Origin: CAVYGM01 sp963768025
GTDB taxonomy: Bacteria; Bacteroidota; Bacteroidia; Cytophagales; Spirosomataceae
DNA length: 64,000 nucleotides
Direction of reading: 5' to 3'
Assembly: GCA_963768025.1 (NCBI GenBank)
Contig: CAVYGM010000026.1
Coordinates: 496,001-560,000, forward strand
Each line of letters opens with the position of its first letter. Positions within the stretch are counted from its first letter, which is position 1. The position numbers were made by a program, and so were the translations under genes. Positions 26,585-36,717 of this stretch are shown here, piece by piece. Under the pieces are notes generated by a model. The model searched no databases and had not been told where the DNA came from. It was given only the letters and a program-made list of their open reading frames with translations.

Positions 26585-29061
26585 TTATCTTAGTGAACGG
26601 AACGCTAGTACCGAAAGAATAAGCGTGAATAGGGTAGAAGTAATGGAGATACCCTGTTGCAAAATTTGCTGAGGCGTGAGCTCATTACCAACTCTATTCG
26701 GTACATAAATTTCTGAACCAGGTTCTACCTTAGGATAGACATTAAAAACCAAGAACTTTCTGGTTCGATCCACGGAACCATTCGGATACTTCACGTATGA
26801 ACTTCTCCGAAGCGAGCTCTTGGTAAATCCTCCAGACTGGGAAATATAATCCAGGAATGACATTTCATCGTTGTACTTCACGGTAGTAGGATACAACAAG
26901 GCACCTTGTACCTGAACGGTTTCCAAGCGCTTGGGAATGCGCAAAATGTCGTTTTCCTGAATGATGATGTTCTCGTCTGACTCCGGGTTTTTAAGGATTC
27001 GGTCAAGGCGGATATTGATGAACTCCTGTTTGATATTTCCACTTGGCCCAATCTGGAAATTTGCCTTGCTGGATTCTTCGGCAATTTGGCCCAGAGCGGT
27101 GGCCGTCTGCTGTGTCTCGAAATTCGAAACCGGGGTAGAACGGATTAGCGTAGCGCCCTTAATATAGGCCAGATCCGTCAGGCCACCGGATCTTTCAATA
27201 AGATCTGTTATCTTTTCATTCTTACTGATAATACCGTAGGATCCTGGATTCAAAAACTCGCCTTCCAGGGTTATGAATTGTTGTTCCTGGTAGTTGGGCG
27301 ACTTTCGAACGATCACCTCATCAAAAGGCATCAATTCAAAACCGGTAGAACTCCCAGTCAGGCTAAGGTCAGGATTGACGTTAAAACGGAACACTTTTGA
27401 AATGGCCGCATCGGCTGCCTGCGCGTTTGAATCTCTAACTCTGCGTACCACCTCCACCTGTGAATACTTAGCGGATTCCTTAAAACCACCAGCTTTCAGG
27501 ATCAAATCCTCCAATGTCATATTGGACATGTAAGGAAAAAATCCATTATTCTCGTCTATTTTGGGATTGTTCACCTCGCCCTCGATGTGGACATTGGATT
27601 GCTCCGCCATTTCAAATTTAGACGGAATATTGACCACATCTAGCCGGGTAAGGAGCAAATCCGGGATCGTTCCATTCATCATATCTTTCAGGTTCAGCGA
27701 TATGTTTTCGATGGACTGATCCGCCCGGGTGCGGGTTACGCTGATCCGTCCCACGAAGGCATCTTCCCGTAGACCTTGGGCACTTTCGAGCAATACTTTG
27801 AGCGATGGGTTGTTATCAATTGAATATTCGCCTGGTCGCATGACTGCTCCTTCGATGCTGACGATGTTTTCAAACCTGTTCAATACCACGCCAACTTCGA
27901 TCTCGTCACCGGTAACCAATTCAAAACTATCGAATTTGCTGTCGCTCACATCAATGATTTTCCTTTCGCTGCGGGTGATCCTGTATACTTTCACGTTCCC
28001 CTGATAAGCATTGTCGGTGAATCCTCCGGCGTAGCCCAGAATATCACTTAATTTTTCTCCTTCCTTGACTTCAAATAGCCCGGGTCGTTTTACATTCCCT
28101 ATTACTTCCACGCGCTTTTTATAAAAGCTTACGTTGACATTGTCGTTATCCTGAACCCGGATGTCACCTTCAAGCGTACCCTTGATCAAATAATCATATA
28201 TATCAAAGGTAGAGATTACCTTGTTGTTTCGGATCACTCTTACCTCTCTGAACGTCCCGATTTCATTGGGACCACCGGCTTGGTACAAGGCATTGAACGC
28301 CGAGGAAAGTGAAGTAAGGGTATAGGTTCCAGGGTTAATAACTTCCCCGGTCACAAACACGTTGATGGATCGAACCTGCCCGAGGGTAAGCATCAATTTG
28401 GTGGGAGCGGCCTTGCCATTCGCTCCTAGTAGGCTGGGAATAAACGGAGCATACTTATCAAGTAGTACCTTTTGGGCTTCTTCAATAGACTTCCCGCCAA
28501 CGTACACGTTTCCGATGCGAGGAATAGAAACAAACCCATCCCGATTCACGGTTAGGTCTTGCTCCGGCAGTTGGGCATATCCATATATATAGAGGTTCAG
28601 GTTGTCCCCTGCTCCAATTGTATAATCCCGCGGGGTGGCAATAAGTTGCTCTGGAAGGGGGTTGAAGGCGCCTTGGGAAAAGATGGAATAACCAAATATC
28701 TTTTGCCGCAGGGCCAATTTTGCCTGATCGGCCGCCGATAGTGCGGCATTGATTGATTGCTCCTTTCCCTCCTCTGCTTGTTTTAGGGCATCTTCTGCAT
28801 TGGATTTCGCATCGGTTGCCTTATCGGTTTTTGGGCATCGGTCGTAGTTTGCGTGGTATTAGCTGTATTAGGGTTGGATGCTGTTAGTGCCGGCTGGGCC
28901 TTGGGTAGCAGTGGGGGCTCCGGTTCCGGGAGCAGGTGAGGCGGGAGTACCGGTGTGGGCGCTGGAGCAACTTGGGAAAATACAGACGAAAGGGTTATGG
29001 TAAGGATCAGGAGGATGGAAAGTATCCTTTTCTGAGCCTTTCGTTTAAATATCAAGGTCAT
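26585..29061 (-). CDS. SLBB-domain polysaccharide export protein (Wza-like), one frameshift
   Basis: A protein of about 825 residues after correction. The first 92 residues (29061-28783) hold a signal peptide (ILSILLILTITLSSVFSQ) and a Pro-rich linker. That frame then stops, and the remainder continues in another frame from TDAKSNAEDALKQ through YTIGAGDNLNLYIYGYAQLP, the poly-export domain. At least six SLBB-like units follow, with repeated cores VFVTGEVINPGTY, VEVIGNVKRPGLF, VSIEGAVMRPGEY, VHIEGEVNNP, ITLEGEFLNPGSY and VQVQGALLYP. The protein ends in a hydrophobic helix (STLFTLILSVLAFRSLR). One missing base in the T5 run at 28828-28832 explains the break. It should form the outer-membrane channel for the glycan and is the first gene of the export block. 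Confidence 0.88.
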
Positions 29062-29217
29062 ATTTTTAGCTTGAGAAATGTTTCGGTTGGATAAAATTGT
29101 TTATCTTTCAAAAATGCAACAGGTGCAGTCTTTTAAAAGTGCAAATCCTACATTTGCGTTTGCAGGGGCAAAGTAAAGCAGATTTTTCCTTTTTTTAAAG
29201 AATTTCTATTTTTCGGA

Positions 29218-29225
29218 TACATTTG
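29218..29225 (+). promoter_or_regulatory. candidate promoter element upstream of parE
   Basis: TACATTTG fits the TAnnTTTG -7 consensus of Bacteroidota and lies 80 bp before the parE start in the 244-bp gap divergent from the export gene. A second identical TACATTTG is at 29149-29156. Neither has a convincing TTG at the expected distance, so the assignment is weak. Confidence 0.3.
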
Positions 29226-29305
29226 GAATTCTATCCGATTGGTAACGTTATTGGAACTGATCTAATATCCAATCCAGTTTTTTAACAGTTAATTTGTTTG
29301 AATTT

Positions 29306-31165
29306 ATGGCAGAAAATAATCCAGTACAGTACGATGAAAGCAGTATCCGCTCACTTGACTGGAAGGAACATATCCGGTTACGGCCGGGCATGTACATCGG
29401 TAAACTCGGCGATGGGGCTTCCGTCGACGATGGTATTTATGTGCTTGTCAAAGAAATAGTCGATAATTCCATCGACGAACACATGATGGGAAATGGGAAA
29501 GACCATCGAAATCAAAATTTCGGAACATCGGGTCGAGGTTCGGGACTACGGCCGGGGCATTCCGCTGGGAAAGGTGATCGACTGCGTCTCTAAAATCAAT
29601 ACGGGTGGGAAGTACGATTCCGGGGCTTTTCAGAAATCGGTGGGGCTGAATGGGGTAGGTACCAAGGCGGTGAATGCCCTTTCCAATTATTTTAAAGTGC
29701 AGTCGTTCCGGGATGGAAACCAAATGGGCAGAATTCGAACAAGGCGATTGGTTAACGAATCGGGCGAAGAAGCACACGAACCAACGGAACGGTACCTTCA
29801 TCGCGTTTGAACCGGACAATTCGATCTTCAAGCACTTTAAGTATATTCCGCAGTATCTGGATAGCATGATCCGGAATTACTGCTACCTGAATGCGGGCCT
29901 GACCATCAACTTTAACGGACAGAAATACTTTTCCCAAAATGGACTGCTGGACCTGCTGCGCGATAAGACGGATGAGGATGCTATTCGCTATCCGATTATT
30001 CACCTGAAAGGGGAGGATATTGAATTAGCCATGACCCACGGCAATCAGTATGGCGAAGAATACTATTCGTTTGTAAACGGCCAGTACACCACGCAGGGGG
30101 GTACCCACTTGGCTGCTTTTCGGGAATCAGTGGTTAAAGCCATGCGGGAACACTTATGGGAAGGATTATGCTCCGGAAGATGTTCGTAGCTCCATCGTGG
30201 CCGCCATTGCCATCGGGTTCAGGAGCCGATTTTTGAATCTCAGACCAAAACCAAACTGGGATCCAATACCCTTTCGCCCGATCCCAATAGCCAGACGGTT
30301 CGGTCTTTCATTAATGATTTTGTTAAAGAACAACTAGACAATTACCTCCACATGCACCCGGAGTCCCGGGATGCCATCAAAAGACGGATTGAACAGTCGG
30401 AGAAAGAACGTAAGGAGTTGGCGGGTATCAAAAAACTGGCCAACGAACGTGCCAAAAAAGCGAATTTGCACAATAAAAAACTACGTGATTGCCGGCAGCA
30501 CCTGACCGATGCCAAGTTGGAAGAGCGGTTCAATACCACGCTGTTTATTACCGAAGGGGATTCGGCCAGTGGGTCAATCACCAAATCGCGCAACGTGCAA
30601 ACCCAGGCGGTGTTCAGCCTGCGCGGGAAACCCTTGAATTGTTTTGGCCTTACCAAAAAGGTAGTGTACGAAAATGAAGAGTTCAACCTGCTGCAACACG
30701 CCCTTGATATTGAAAACGGGATTGAAAACCTCAGGTTCAACCGGATCGTGATCGCCACGGATGCCGACGTGGATGGCATGCACATCCGGTTGTTGATCCT
30801 TACTTTTTTTCTCCAATTCTTCCCCGATTTGGTTCGGAATGGCCACCTTTATATTTTGGAAACTCCGCTTTTCCGGGTTAGAAATAAGAAGGAAACGATC
30901 TATTGCTATTCGGAGGAAGAAAAGCAAAAGGCGATCGCCAAGTTGGGGGCAAAACCCGAAATTACCCGATTTAAGGGTCTGGGGGAGATTTCACCCGAGG
31001 AGTTCGGTATCTTTATCGGCGAAGACATGCATCTGGAACCCATCATTTTGCAGAAAGAAACGTCAATTCAGAAGCTTTTGGCCTACTTCATGGGTAAAAA
31101 TTCTCCTGATCGACAGAAGTTTATTATTGACAATTTGAAAATGGAAAAGAACATTGACGAAGTGA
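29306..31165 (+). CDS. parE: DNA topoisomerase IV subunit B, multiple frameshifts
   Basis: ATPase subunit of the type II topoisomerase that decatenates chromosomes; its partner ParC is encoded at 59247-61913. Recognisable pieces in order: WKEHIRLRPGMYIGKLGDGA and VKEIVDNSIDEHMMG (GHKL ATP site), KINTGGKYDSGAFQKSVGLN (ATP lid), FIAFEPDNSIFKHFKYIP, the TOPRIM motifs LFITEGDSASGS and VIATDADVDGMHIRLL, and ITRFKGLGEISPEEF. The pieces lie in different frames, with breaks near 29500, 29720, 30150 and 30218, each fixed by one inserted or deleted base. The end is approximate; a TGA at 31163 becomes the stop if one more indel is assumed. An essential gene cannot carry this many true frameshifts, so sequence error is assumed. 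Confidence 0.88.
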
Positions 31166-31169
31166 CTCG

Positions 31170-32295
31170 ATGGCCGCCTATGCGCTACCTTCAATTGATA
31201 TTATTCATCCTTTTTACCACGTGGATTTACAAGAACTAGAAAACGAATTGACGCCCTGGATGATCAACTCCTCCTGCTGCTCAATGAGCGAATGGAGCAC
31301 GTCAAAGCCGTTGGTGAACTGAAACGGGCTACAAAAAACAATTATTTACCGGCCCGAACGCGAAAAACAAATTTTGGATCGCTTGATAAGCAGAATAAGG
31401 GACTACTGTCCCAATCGGCCATTGAGGCCATTTTTCTGGAAATTTTCGCAGTATCGCGCAATCTCGAACTGCCCGAACGGATTGCCTACCTGGGGCCGGA
31501 GGGGAGTTTTACCCATCAGGCTGCCGAAAGCCGATTTGGCGGCATGAGTGAGTACCTGGTGCTACCCACGATTCACTCCATGTTTGATAGCGTAGAAACC
31601 GGACGCGCTCGGTTTGGCGTAGTGCCGATCGAAAACAACCAGGAAGGAGTGGTGGGCGAAACCGTCGACCTGCTGCGCGAAAAGGACTTACACATTGCGG
31701 CCGAAGCCTATTTGTCCGTTCATTTTACGTTTGCCTCCCAGCTGGATTCCCTGACCCAAATTCGCCGATATCTATTCCAAGGACATCGCCTTTCGGCAAT
31801 GCAGCAAGTTTTTGAGGGAGTATTTCGAGGATAATCAGATTGAATTGATTCCGGTGGAGTCTACTTCCAAAGCGGCCAAACTGGCCTTCAGCGAACCCGA
31901 CTCGGCCGCCATTTGTTCGCATATTGCGGCTCGGCTGTACGGGGTACCTGTACTTTTCGATAACATTGGCGACAGCGACCAAAACCGAACGCGATTCCTG
32001 ATTATTTCTAAAAACTTTACGAATCAGAAAAGCCTGCCCGATAAAACGACGATCATCGCCAACCTGCCCAATACCAATCGGCCGGGGGTTCTGTTCGATT
32101 TTCTGAAAGATTTTTATGACCGGGGAATCAACCTGACCAAGATTGAGAGCCGTCCCCTGCGCCAGGGCTCCTCATTTCGTTACTGGTTTCTGGTCGAATT
32201 TGAGGGCCACTATGAGGATGTTCCGGTGAAAGAAGTATTGGACGAAGTACGGGCACGACCTGAAAATGCTGGGAAGTTATGTGCGTACTTTCTAA
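31170..32295 (+). CDS. pheA: bifunctional chorismate mutase / prephenate dehydratase, multiple frameshifts
   Basis: A P-protein of phenylalanine synthesis, about 370 residues once corrected. Chorismate mutase (AroQ type): DALDDQLLLLLNERMEHVKA and VGELKRATK with the Lys/Arg active-site residues. Prephenate dehydratase: RIAYLGPEGSFTHQAAESRF, FGVVPIENNQEGVVGETVDL, and after a break EPDSAAICSHIAARLYGVPV and NRTRFLIISK (the Thr-Arg-Phe motif). ACT regulatory domain: NRPGVLFDFLKDFYDRGINL and TKIESRPLRQGSSFRYWFLV. Indels occur near 31243, 31330, 31385, 31775 and 32245; correction of the last places the stop at 32295. A GTG at 31221 is an alternative start that gives a more usual N-terminus. It closely follows parE and converges on ribF. 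Confidence 0.87.
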
Positions 32296-32311
32296 ACCAT
32301 GGCAGCGCGAC

Positions 32312-33243
32312 TTAAGTATAGGTTTTAAACGCCCTGAGGGCATCTTCCTGACGGTGTGATTTGCACCAGGGCCTTTACGCCGTCAAATTTCAGTTCGGGG
32401 CGCAGGTAATGCATGACCTGTATTTCCAGATGTTCGCCGTAGATGTCCTCGAGAAATCAAACAGGTGCACTTCGATCGTACGTGAATCACCCCCGACGGT
32501 GGGCCGAATGCCTATGTTTAGCATGCCCTGAATTAAACGTTCACCCAGTCCTGACTTTGACAGCGTACACGCCATTGCCCGGAATTAACTTGTAGTTTTC
32601 CCGGACTTCCACATTGGCAGTAGGAAAACCTAGGGTCCGACCTAGCTGCTTGCCTTTTACCACAGTACCCGAGAAAAGAATAGGCCCTTCCCAGCAGTTC
32701 AGTGGCAATAACTACTTCGCCCCGCAGGAGCCTTTACGAATCCGGGTGGAACTGACGGCTAACGCGTCGATGTCCTGCCGGGGGATTTCTTCGACATCAA
32801 AACCATAAGAAGGGGCTACCTGCTGCAAAAAATCAAAACTTCCTTCCCGATTACGTCCAAAGCGATGGTCGTAGCCAATCACAAATTTTCTGGTACCGAT
32901 CCGATCCACCAGCACTTGTTGGATAAATTCTTCCGATGAGAGTTCGGAAAAGGTTCTCGTAAAGGGAGTGATAATCAGGTGGTCGATTTTCGATTGATCG
33001 AAGAGCTCTATTTTCTCCTCGATTGTGGAAAGAAGTTGTAGGTTCTGGCTATCGTCTGAAACGATCATCCGGGGATGGGGCCAGAAAGTCAGTACCACGG
33101 TTTCACCTTGTTGCTGGGTACTTTGTCTCCCGCAATCGACTGAGTATTTTCTGGTGGCCCCGGTGCACGCCATCAAAAGTGCCGCTGGTTACGACGGCAT
33201 AGGGGCGTTTTTGAAAGGATTCGAGACTGTGGTATACGTTCAT
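32312..33243 (-). CDS. ribF: bifunctional riboflavin kinase / FAD synthetase, multiple frameshifts
   Basis: Makes FMN and FAD from riboflavin. The gene opens MNVYHSLESFQKRPYAVVTS and GTFDGVHRGHQKILSRL, the nucleotidyltransferase signature. After a break near 33125 come VVLTFWPHPRMIVSDDSQNL, FTRTFSELSSEEFIQQVLV, KFVIGYDHRFGRNREGSFDF and VSSTRIRK. The kinase domain is recovered in other frames: VVKGKQLGRTLGFPTANVEV and the metal-binding MLNIGIRPTVGGDSRTIEVH, with the C-terminal YGEHLEIQVMHYLRPELKFD. At least four indels are needed, and correction of the last places the stop at 32312. It starts 16 bp after the corrected end of truB. Confidence 0.85.
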
Positions 33244-33259
33244 TACTTCGAAGGTAGAT

Positions 33260-33954
33260 TCAATTCAGCCCGCTTGTTTTGAATAAAATCGGTTCAGTTG
33301 GTACCGAATCCGAAACGGAAAAATCACCTATACGGGTTCGACGCAAGCGACGAAAGGTAGGCACCACTTTCCAGCGATCTTTCCAAAATCACGTACCAGG
33401 CTGCGGATGTAGGTACCTTTGGAACATACAATCCGGAAATGGATTTCTGGGAAATCTTCGGTCTTTATCTCAAATACGGTCAACTGTACCTCCCTGGGTT
33501 TGATTTCTACGGATTCACCCCTCCGTGCTTTTTTGTAGAGGCGTTCGCCATCCATCCGTACGGCCGAATAGATCGGGGGGAGTTGCTGGAGGGTACCGGT
33601 GAGCGCCTGGCCGCTTCCAACAATTCTTGTTGCGTGATGTGGTCGTACCGGAAATTCCTGATCAAATTCGGTTTCCAGATCAACCGAGGGGGTCGTTTTA
33701 CCTAACACGAGGGTACCTTCGTATTCTTTTTCCTGAGCCTGATATGTGTCAATCTGCTTGGTTTTCTTGCCGGTGCAGAGGATGAGCAGCCCGGTAGCCA
33801 GCGGATCAAGGGTACCCGCGTGGCCGATTTTTCTGAACTTGCAGGCCCATTTTAATTTCTTCACCACGTCGAAAGACGTCCAGGTCAGTGGCTTATCAAT
33901 CAGAATAAGTTCGCCTTCATCCTGATTCTCACTATTTTGAGGAGAATGATCCAT
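33260..33954 (-). CDS. truB: tRNA pseudouridine(55) synthase, 3' frameshifts
   Basis: Converts U55 of tRNAs to pseudouridine. GELILIDKPLTWTSFDVVKK, KIGHAGTLDPLATGLLILCT (catalytic Asp in HAGTLDP), QIDTYQAQEKEYEGTLVLGK and QLPPIYSAVRMDGERLYKKA are the family blocks, followed by CSKGTYIRSLVRDFGKIAG. The frame as written stops at 33328, but two inserted bases, near 33350 and 33372, account for this. Once corrected the protein continues SGAYLSSLRRTRIGDFSVSD to a TGA at 33260, giving about 230 residues. It lies 2 bp from the upstream uppP gene and just before ribF; a truB-ribF pairing is common in bacteria. Confidence 0.9.
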
Positions 33955-33956
33955 GC

Positions 33957-34736
33957 CTAAACGATGTCTAGCTTGAAACCCATAGCCAGTAAGGTCAGCA
34001 GGATTACACCCAGCACAATCCGGTAATATCCAAAGAGTTTGAAACCGTATCGGGTTAAAAAGTTGATAAAAAAGCGGATAGCCATCATTGCCACCACGAA
34101 GGCAACCAAGTTGCCGATGAGCAGAAGTTTAATATCACCCGGTTGAATCGCCTCATACGTTTTCAGGAATTTATAGCCCGCCGCCGCCGCCATAGTGGGT
34201 ACGGCCAGGAAAAACGAAAACTCAGCGGATTGTTTCCGGGTAAGGCCCTGGAACATTCCCCCAATAATGGTAGCGGCAGAGCGCGAAACACCGGGAATCA
34301 TGGCAATGCATTGGTAAAATCCAATTTTAAGAGCCTCTGGATACGAAACATCCCGGTCCTTGGGGTACTCGTTGACTACTCGATCTATAAAAACCAGGAT
34401 GATGCCCCCAACTAACAAGGCAATAGCAACTACCACCACATTTTCAAGGAGGGCATCGATATAATCATTTAACAGAAAGCCGATGACCGCCGCCGGAAGA
34501 AAGGCAACAAATAGCTTGTAATAAAAATCTGTGGTTTGGAGAAATCGCCGTGTGTACAAGACCAGTACGGAAAGGATGGCTCCAAATTGGATATTAACGG
34601 TAAACATTTTGGTGAATTCCAGGTGGCTAATCCCCATCAGGGAAGAAGCTATAATCATGTGTCCGGTGGAGGAAATGGGCAAGAATTCGGTAATGCCCTC
34701 AATAATTGCTAAAATGATAGCTTGCCAAATTGTCAT
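33957..34736 (-). CDS. uppP: undecaprenyl-diphosphatase
   Basis: A 259-residue inner-membrane enzyme that dephosphorylates undecaprenyl diphosphate, recycling the lipid carrier for peptidoglycan and other glycans. The two BacA/UppP signatures are intact: EGITEFLPISSTGHMIIAS (13-31) and QCIAMIPGVSRSAATIIGGM with the catalytic-region Ser and Arg. About eight hydrophobic segments span the membrane, ending YRIVLGVILLTLLAMG. The start codon overlaps the stop of the DUF3098 gene by one base (TAATG). It serves the same carrier that the WecA-like enzyme of this window uses. It is one of the few genes of this stretch free of indels. Confidence 0.95.
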   Translation of the reverse strand: MTIWQAIILAIIEGITEFLPISSTGHMIIASSLMGISHLEFTKMFTVNIQFGAILSVLVLYTRRFLQTTDFYYKLFVAFLPAAVIGFLLNDYIDALLENVVVVAIALLVGGIILVFIDRVVNEYPKDRDVSYPEALKIGFYQCIAMIPGVSRSAATIIGGMFQGLTRKQSAEFSFFLAVPTMAAAAGYKFLKTYEAIQPGDIKLLLIGNLVAFVVAMMAIRFFINFLTRYGFKLFGYYRIVLGVILLTLLAMGFKLDIV

Positions 34737-34948
34737 TAATTGGATGGTTTACGTAAGATAGCCCAAAACTCTATAATAAATCCGGCAACGGTGATCAGCG
34801 GACCTACGGTCAGCCCAAGGGCACCAAAACCAAACTCTTCGGTATCAAAAGTCATGATGATAAAACCCAGCAAGATGGTGCCTAGACCAATGAGCATCAT
34901 GCGGTAGTTGGATGCGTGGAAGGGCAGGTGATTTTTGTTTGAACTCAT
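34736..34948 (-). CDS. DUF3098 family small membrane protein
   Basis: A 70-residue protein with two membrane segments: RMMLIGLGTILLGFIIMTF, then a short acidic loop DTEEFGFGALGLTVGP, then LITVAGFIIEFWAILRKPS. This is the DUF3098 pattern, a small Bacteroidota family usually found between ftsX and uppP, as here. Its function is not known; the context suggests cell-division or envelope work. The ATG at 34948 is preferred because it gives the usual short cytoplasmic head (MSSNKNHLPF); the frame stays open to 34972. Confidence 0.85.
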   Translation of the reverse strand: MSSNKNHLPFHASNYRMMLIGLGTILLGFIIMTFDTEEFGFGALGLTVGPLITVAGFIIEFWAILRKPSN

Positions 34949-34975
34949 GGTTGTCCTAAAAGGGTGAAGCAAAGT

Positions 34976-35856
34976 TTAGTATAATTCGTCAAGCGACATT
35001 TTCAAATAACGGGAGAGCGATTGGGTGGTACTCACTATTCCGATCAGAATTCCAAGGAATACCAGGGTAATAAGCAGGAATACAAGTTTGTCATTTTCCT
35101 GTAAAACAGCCAATCCCTCCACATTCCTGATGGCAAGCTGTTGTAGTAATACGAGTAGAACGCTAGCCAACACAGCACTTACTAACCCTTGCGTCGCACC
35201 ACGCATGAGGAAGGGCCTTTGAATAAACCCATTGGTGGCCCCCACCAACTGCATGCTTCGGATAAGAAATCGTTGGGAATAAATGGCGAGCTTTATCGTA
35301 TTGTTTATAAGCAATATAATGATTATCAGCATGATAAGCGCAAAGGAAGCCAGGATCAAATAAATCTTAGTGATGTTCTTGTTAATCTCATCCACCAGAT
35401 TTTCCTGGTACACGACTTCATAAACGCCATTGATTTTTTCAAGTTCCTCTTTGATTACCTTCAATTTTGCCTCCGCAAAGTAATCTTCCTGAATTTTTAC
35501 CCGGTAGCTATCCCGCAGGGGATTTTCACCCAGAAAATGTGGAGAAATCCTCCTTGGTACCTTGGATAAATTCTTCCGCCGCCTTCTCTTTCGATACAAA
35601 GGAGATTTGGGTACTATCCCCATCCCGTCTGTACATAGGGTTTTTCTTTGATGACAGCCAGAAGAGAATCACGACCGGGTACGGTAAGCGATTTTTGCAC
35701 AAAGACTCTTACTTCGATGTTTTGTCGAATGATGGATACCAGCTTTTTGGATTGAATTACCAGGATTCCACAGAATCCAATGAGGAATAAGGCAGCCGTT
35801 AGGCTGAAAACGATCATTGCATTGGGATAACTCCCTATCTTCTTCTTTTTGGCCAT
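34976..35856 (-). CDS. ftsX: cell division protein FtsX, two frameshifts
   Basis: Permease-like partner of FtsE that controls peptidoglycan hydrolases at the septum; about 292 residues after correction. The N-terminal frame has MAKKKKIGSYPNAMIVFSLT, a first membrane helix (LFLIGFCGILVIQSK) and the extracytoplasmic IEVRVFVQKSLTVPGRDSLL. It breaks near 35621. A second frame gives TQISFVSKEKAAEEFIQGTK and breaks at the A4 run 35534-35537. The third contains RDSYRVKIQEDYFAEAKLKV and three more membrane helices, ending LSRYLKMSLDELY. Both breaks are single inserted bases. No ftsE is adjacent. DUF3098 follows 27 bp downstream. Confidence 0.87.
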
Positions 35857-35950
35857 TCCATGCGACTGTTACGGATTACTATATCGCAAAAGTAAGGATT
35901 AATGAGCAAACGAAACACCAACCAAGCCTACCTTAACTATTTTTAACCAA

Positions 35951-35985
35951 AAAAGCGCTCTGCCCGGAGGAGAACGCTTGGTAGG
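35951..35985 (-). terminator. rho-independent terminator after the bifunctional nuclease gene
   Basis: Read on the minus strand, AAGCGTTCT pairs with AGAGCGCTT around a C-rich loop (one wobble pair) and is followed by a T6 run. It lies just past the stop codon at 35990 and separates that gene from ftsX. Confidence 0.6.
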
Positions 35986-35989
35986 TTTT

Positions 35990-36587
35990 TTAATTTCTCT
36001 TGCCTAGTTCATCCCTGATTTTGGCCGCTTTTTCGTAATCTTCCTTGGTCAGGGCTTCATCTAGCAATTTTTGAAGTTCGTCGTTGGGCATATCCCGCAA
36101 CTGCTCCGAAAAGGTACCCTTGGATCGTATGGTCTCCCGGACGAAATCATCTTCTTTTTCATCCATATTCGAAATGGAACTCGATACAATGCCGGCTTCG
36201 GAAAGGATGGATTCGTAGGTATAAATGGGTGCCCCGAAGCGAATACCGATGGCAATGGCATCCGATGGGCGAGCGTCAATCTGAACCTCGCGAACGGTAT
36301 CCCCACACACGATTTTGGCGTAAAAAATTCCTTCGCGAGAGGTCGGAAATTATGATCTCTTTGAGCGAATAGTTTAAGGCTTCGGCGAACGACTTGAACA
36401 AATCATGGGTCATGGGCCGGTTGGGTACTATGTTCTCGATTTGAACCGCAATTGCCTGAGCCTCAAATACCCCAATGATAATGGGCAATCGCCGATTTCC
36501 CATCTCTTCTCCGAGTACCAGCGCAAAAGAGCCCGATTGTGACTGACTTGGAGATAATCCTAATATTTCTAATTTGATCTTTTTCAC
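35990..36587 (-). CDS. bifunctional nuclease (DUF151) with UvrB/C-like tail, one frameshift
   Basis: About 198 residues after correction. The N-terminal frame gives KIKLEILGLSPSQSQSGSFA, LVLGEEMGNRRLPIIIGVFE and AQAIAVQIENIVPNRPMTHD, the core of the bifunctional nuclease family. The second frame continues YAKIVCGDTVREVQIDARPS and DAIAIGIRFGAPIYT, the second family signature. It ends in NDELQKLLDEALTKEDYEKA AKIRD, a UVR-like helical hairpin found at the C-terminus of Bacteroidota members. One extra base near 36334-36340 explains the break. Members of the family have been reported to cut DNA and RNA; the physiological role here is unknown. Cytoplasmic. Confidence 0.87.
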
Positions 36588-36669
36588 CTGTTCGAACGCG
36601 TTGAAAGAAAAGCCAGTAACCCGGATAAGGTGGTTTTTCCAAAGGTTTTAAAAACACAAAATTAGAAAA

Positions 36670-36699
36670 CCAGTCCTGCATAAAAAAATGCAGGACTGG
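36670..36699 (-). terminator. rho-independent terminator of the etfBA operon
   Basis: A 12-bp perfect stem (CCAGTCCTGCAT with its complement) encloses a six-base A/T loop. On the minus strand it is followed by TTTT. It starts 18 bp past the corrected etfA stop. Confidence 0.85.
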
Positions 36700-36717
36700 C
36701 TTATTGAGGACATTTCT

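Noticed and set aside
28783..28832. Phase-variable switch in the export protein
   Set aside because: The break is in a run of only five T bases, too short for efficient slippage, and it lies at the edge of a region full of single-base errors.
29493..30218. Programmed frameshifting in parE
   Set aside because: There are several breaks in different contexts with no slippery heptamer or downstream structure in common; error is simpler.
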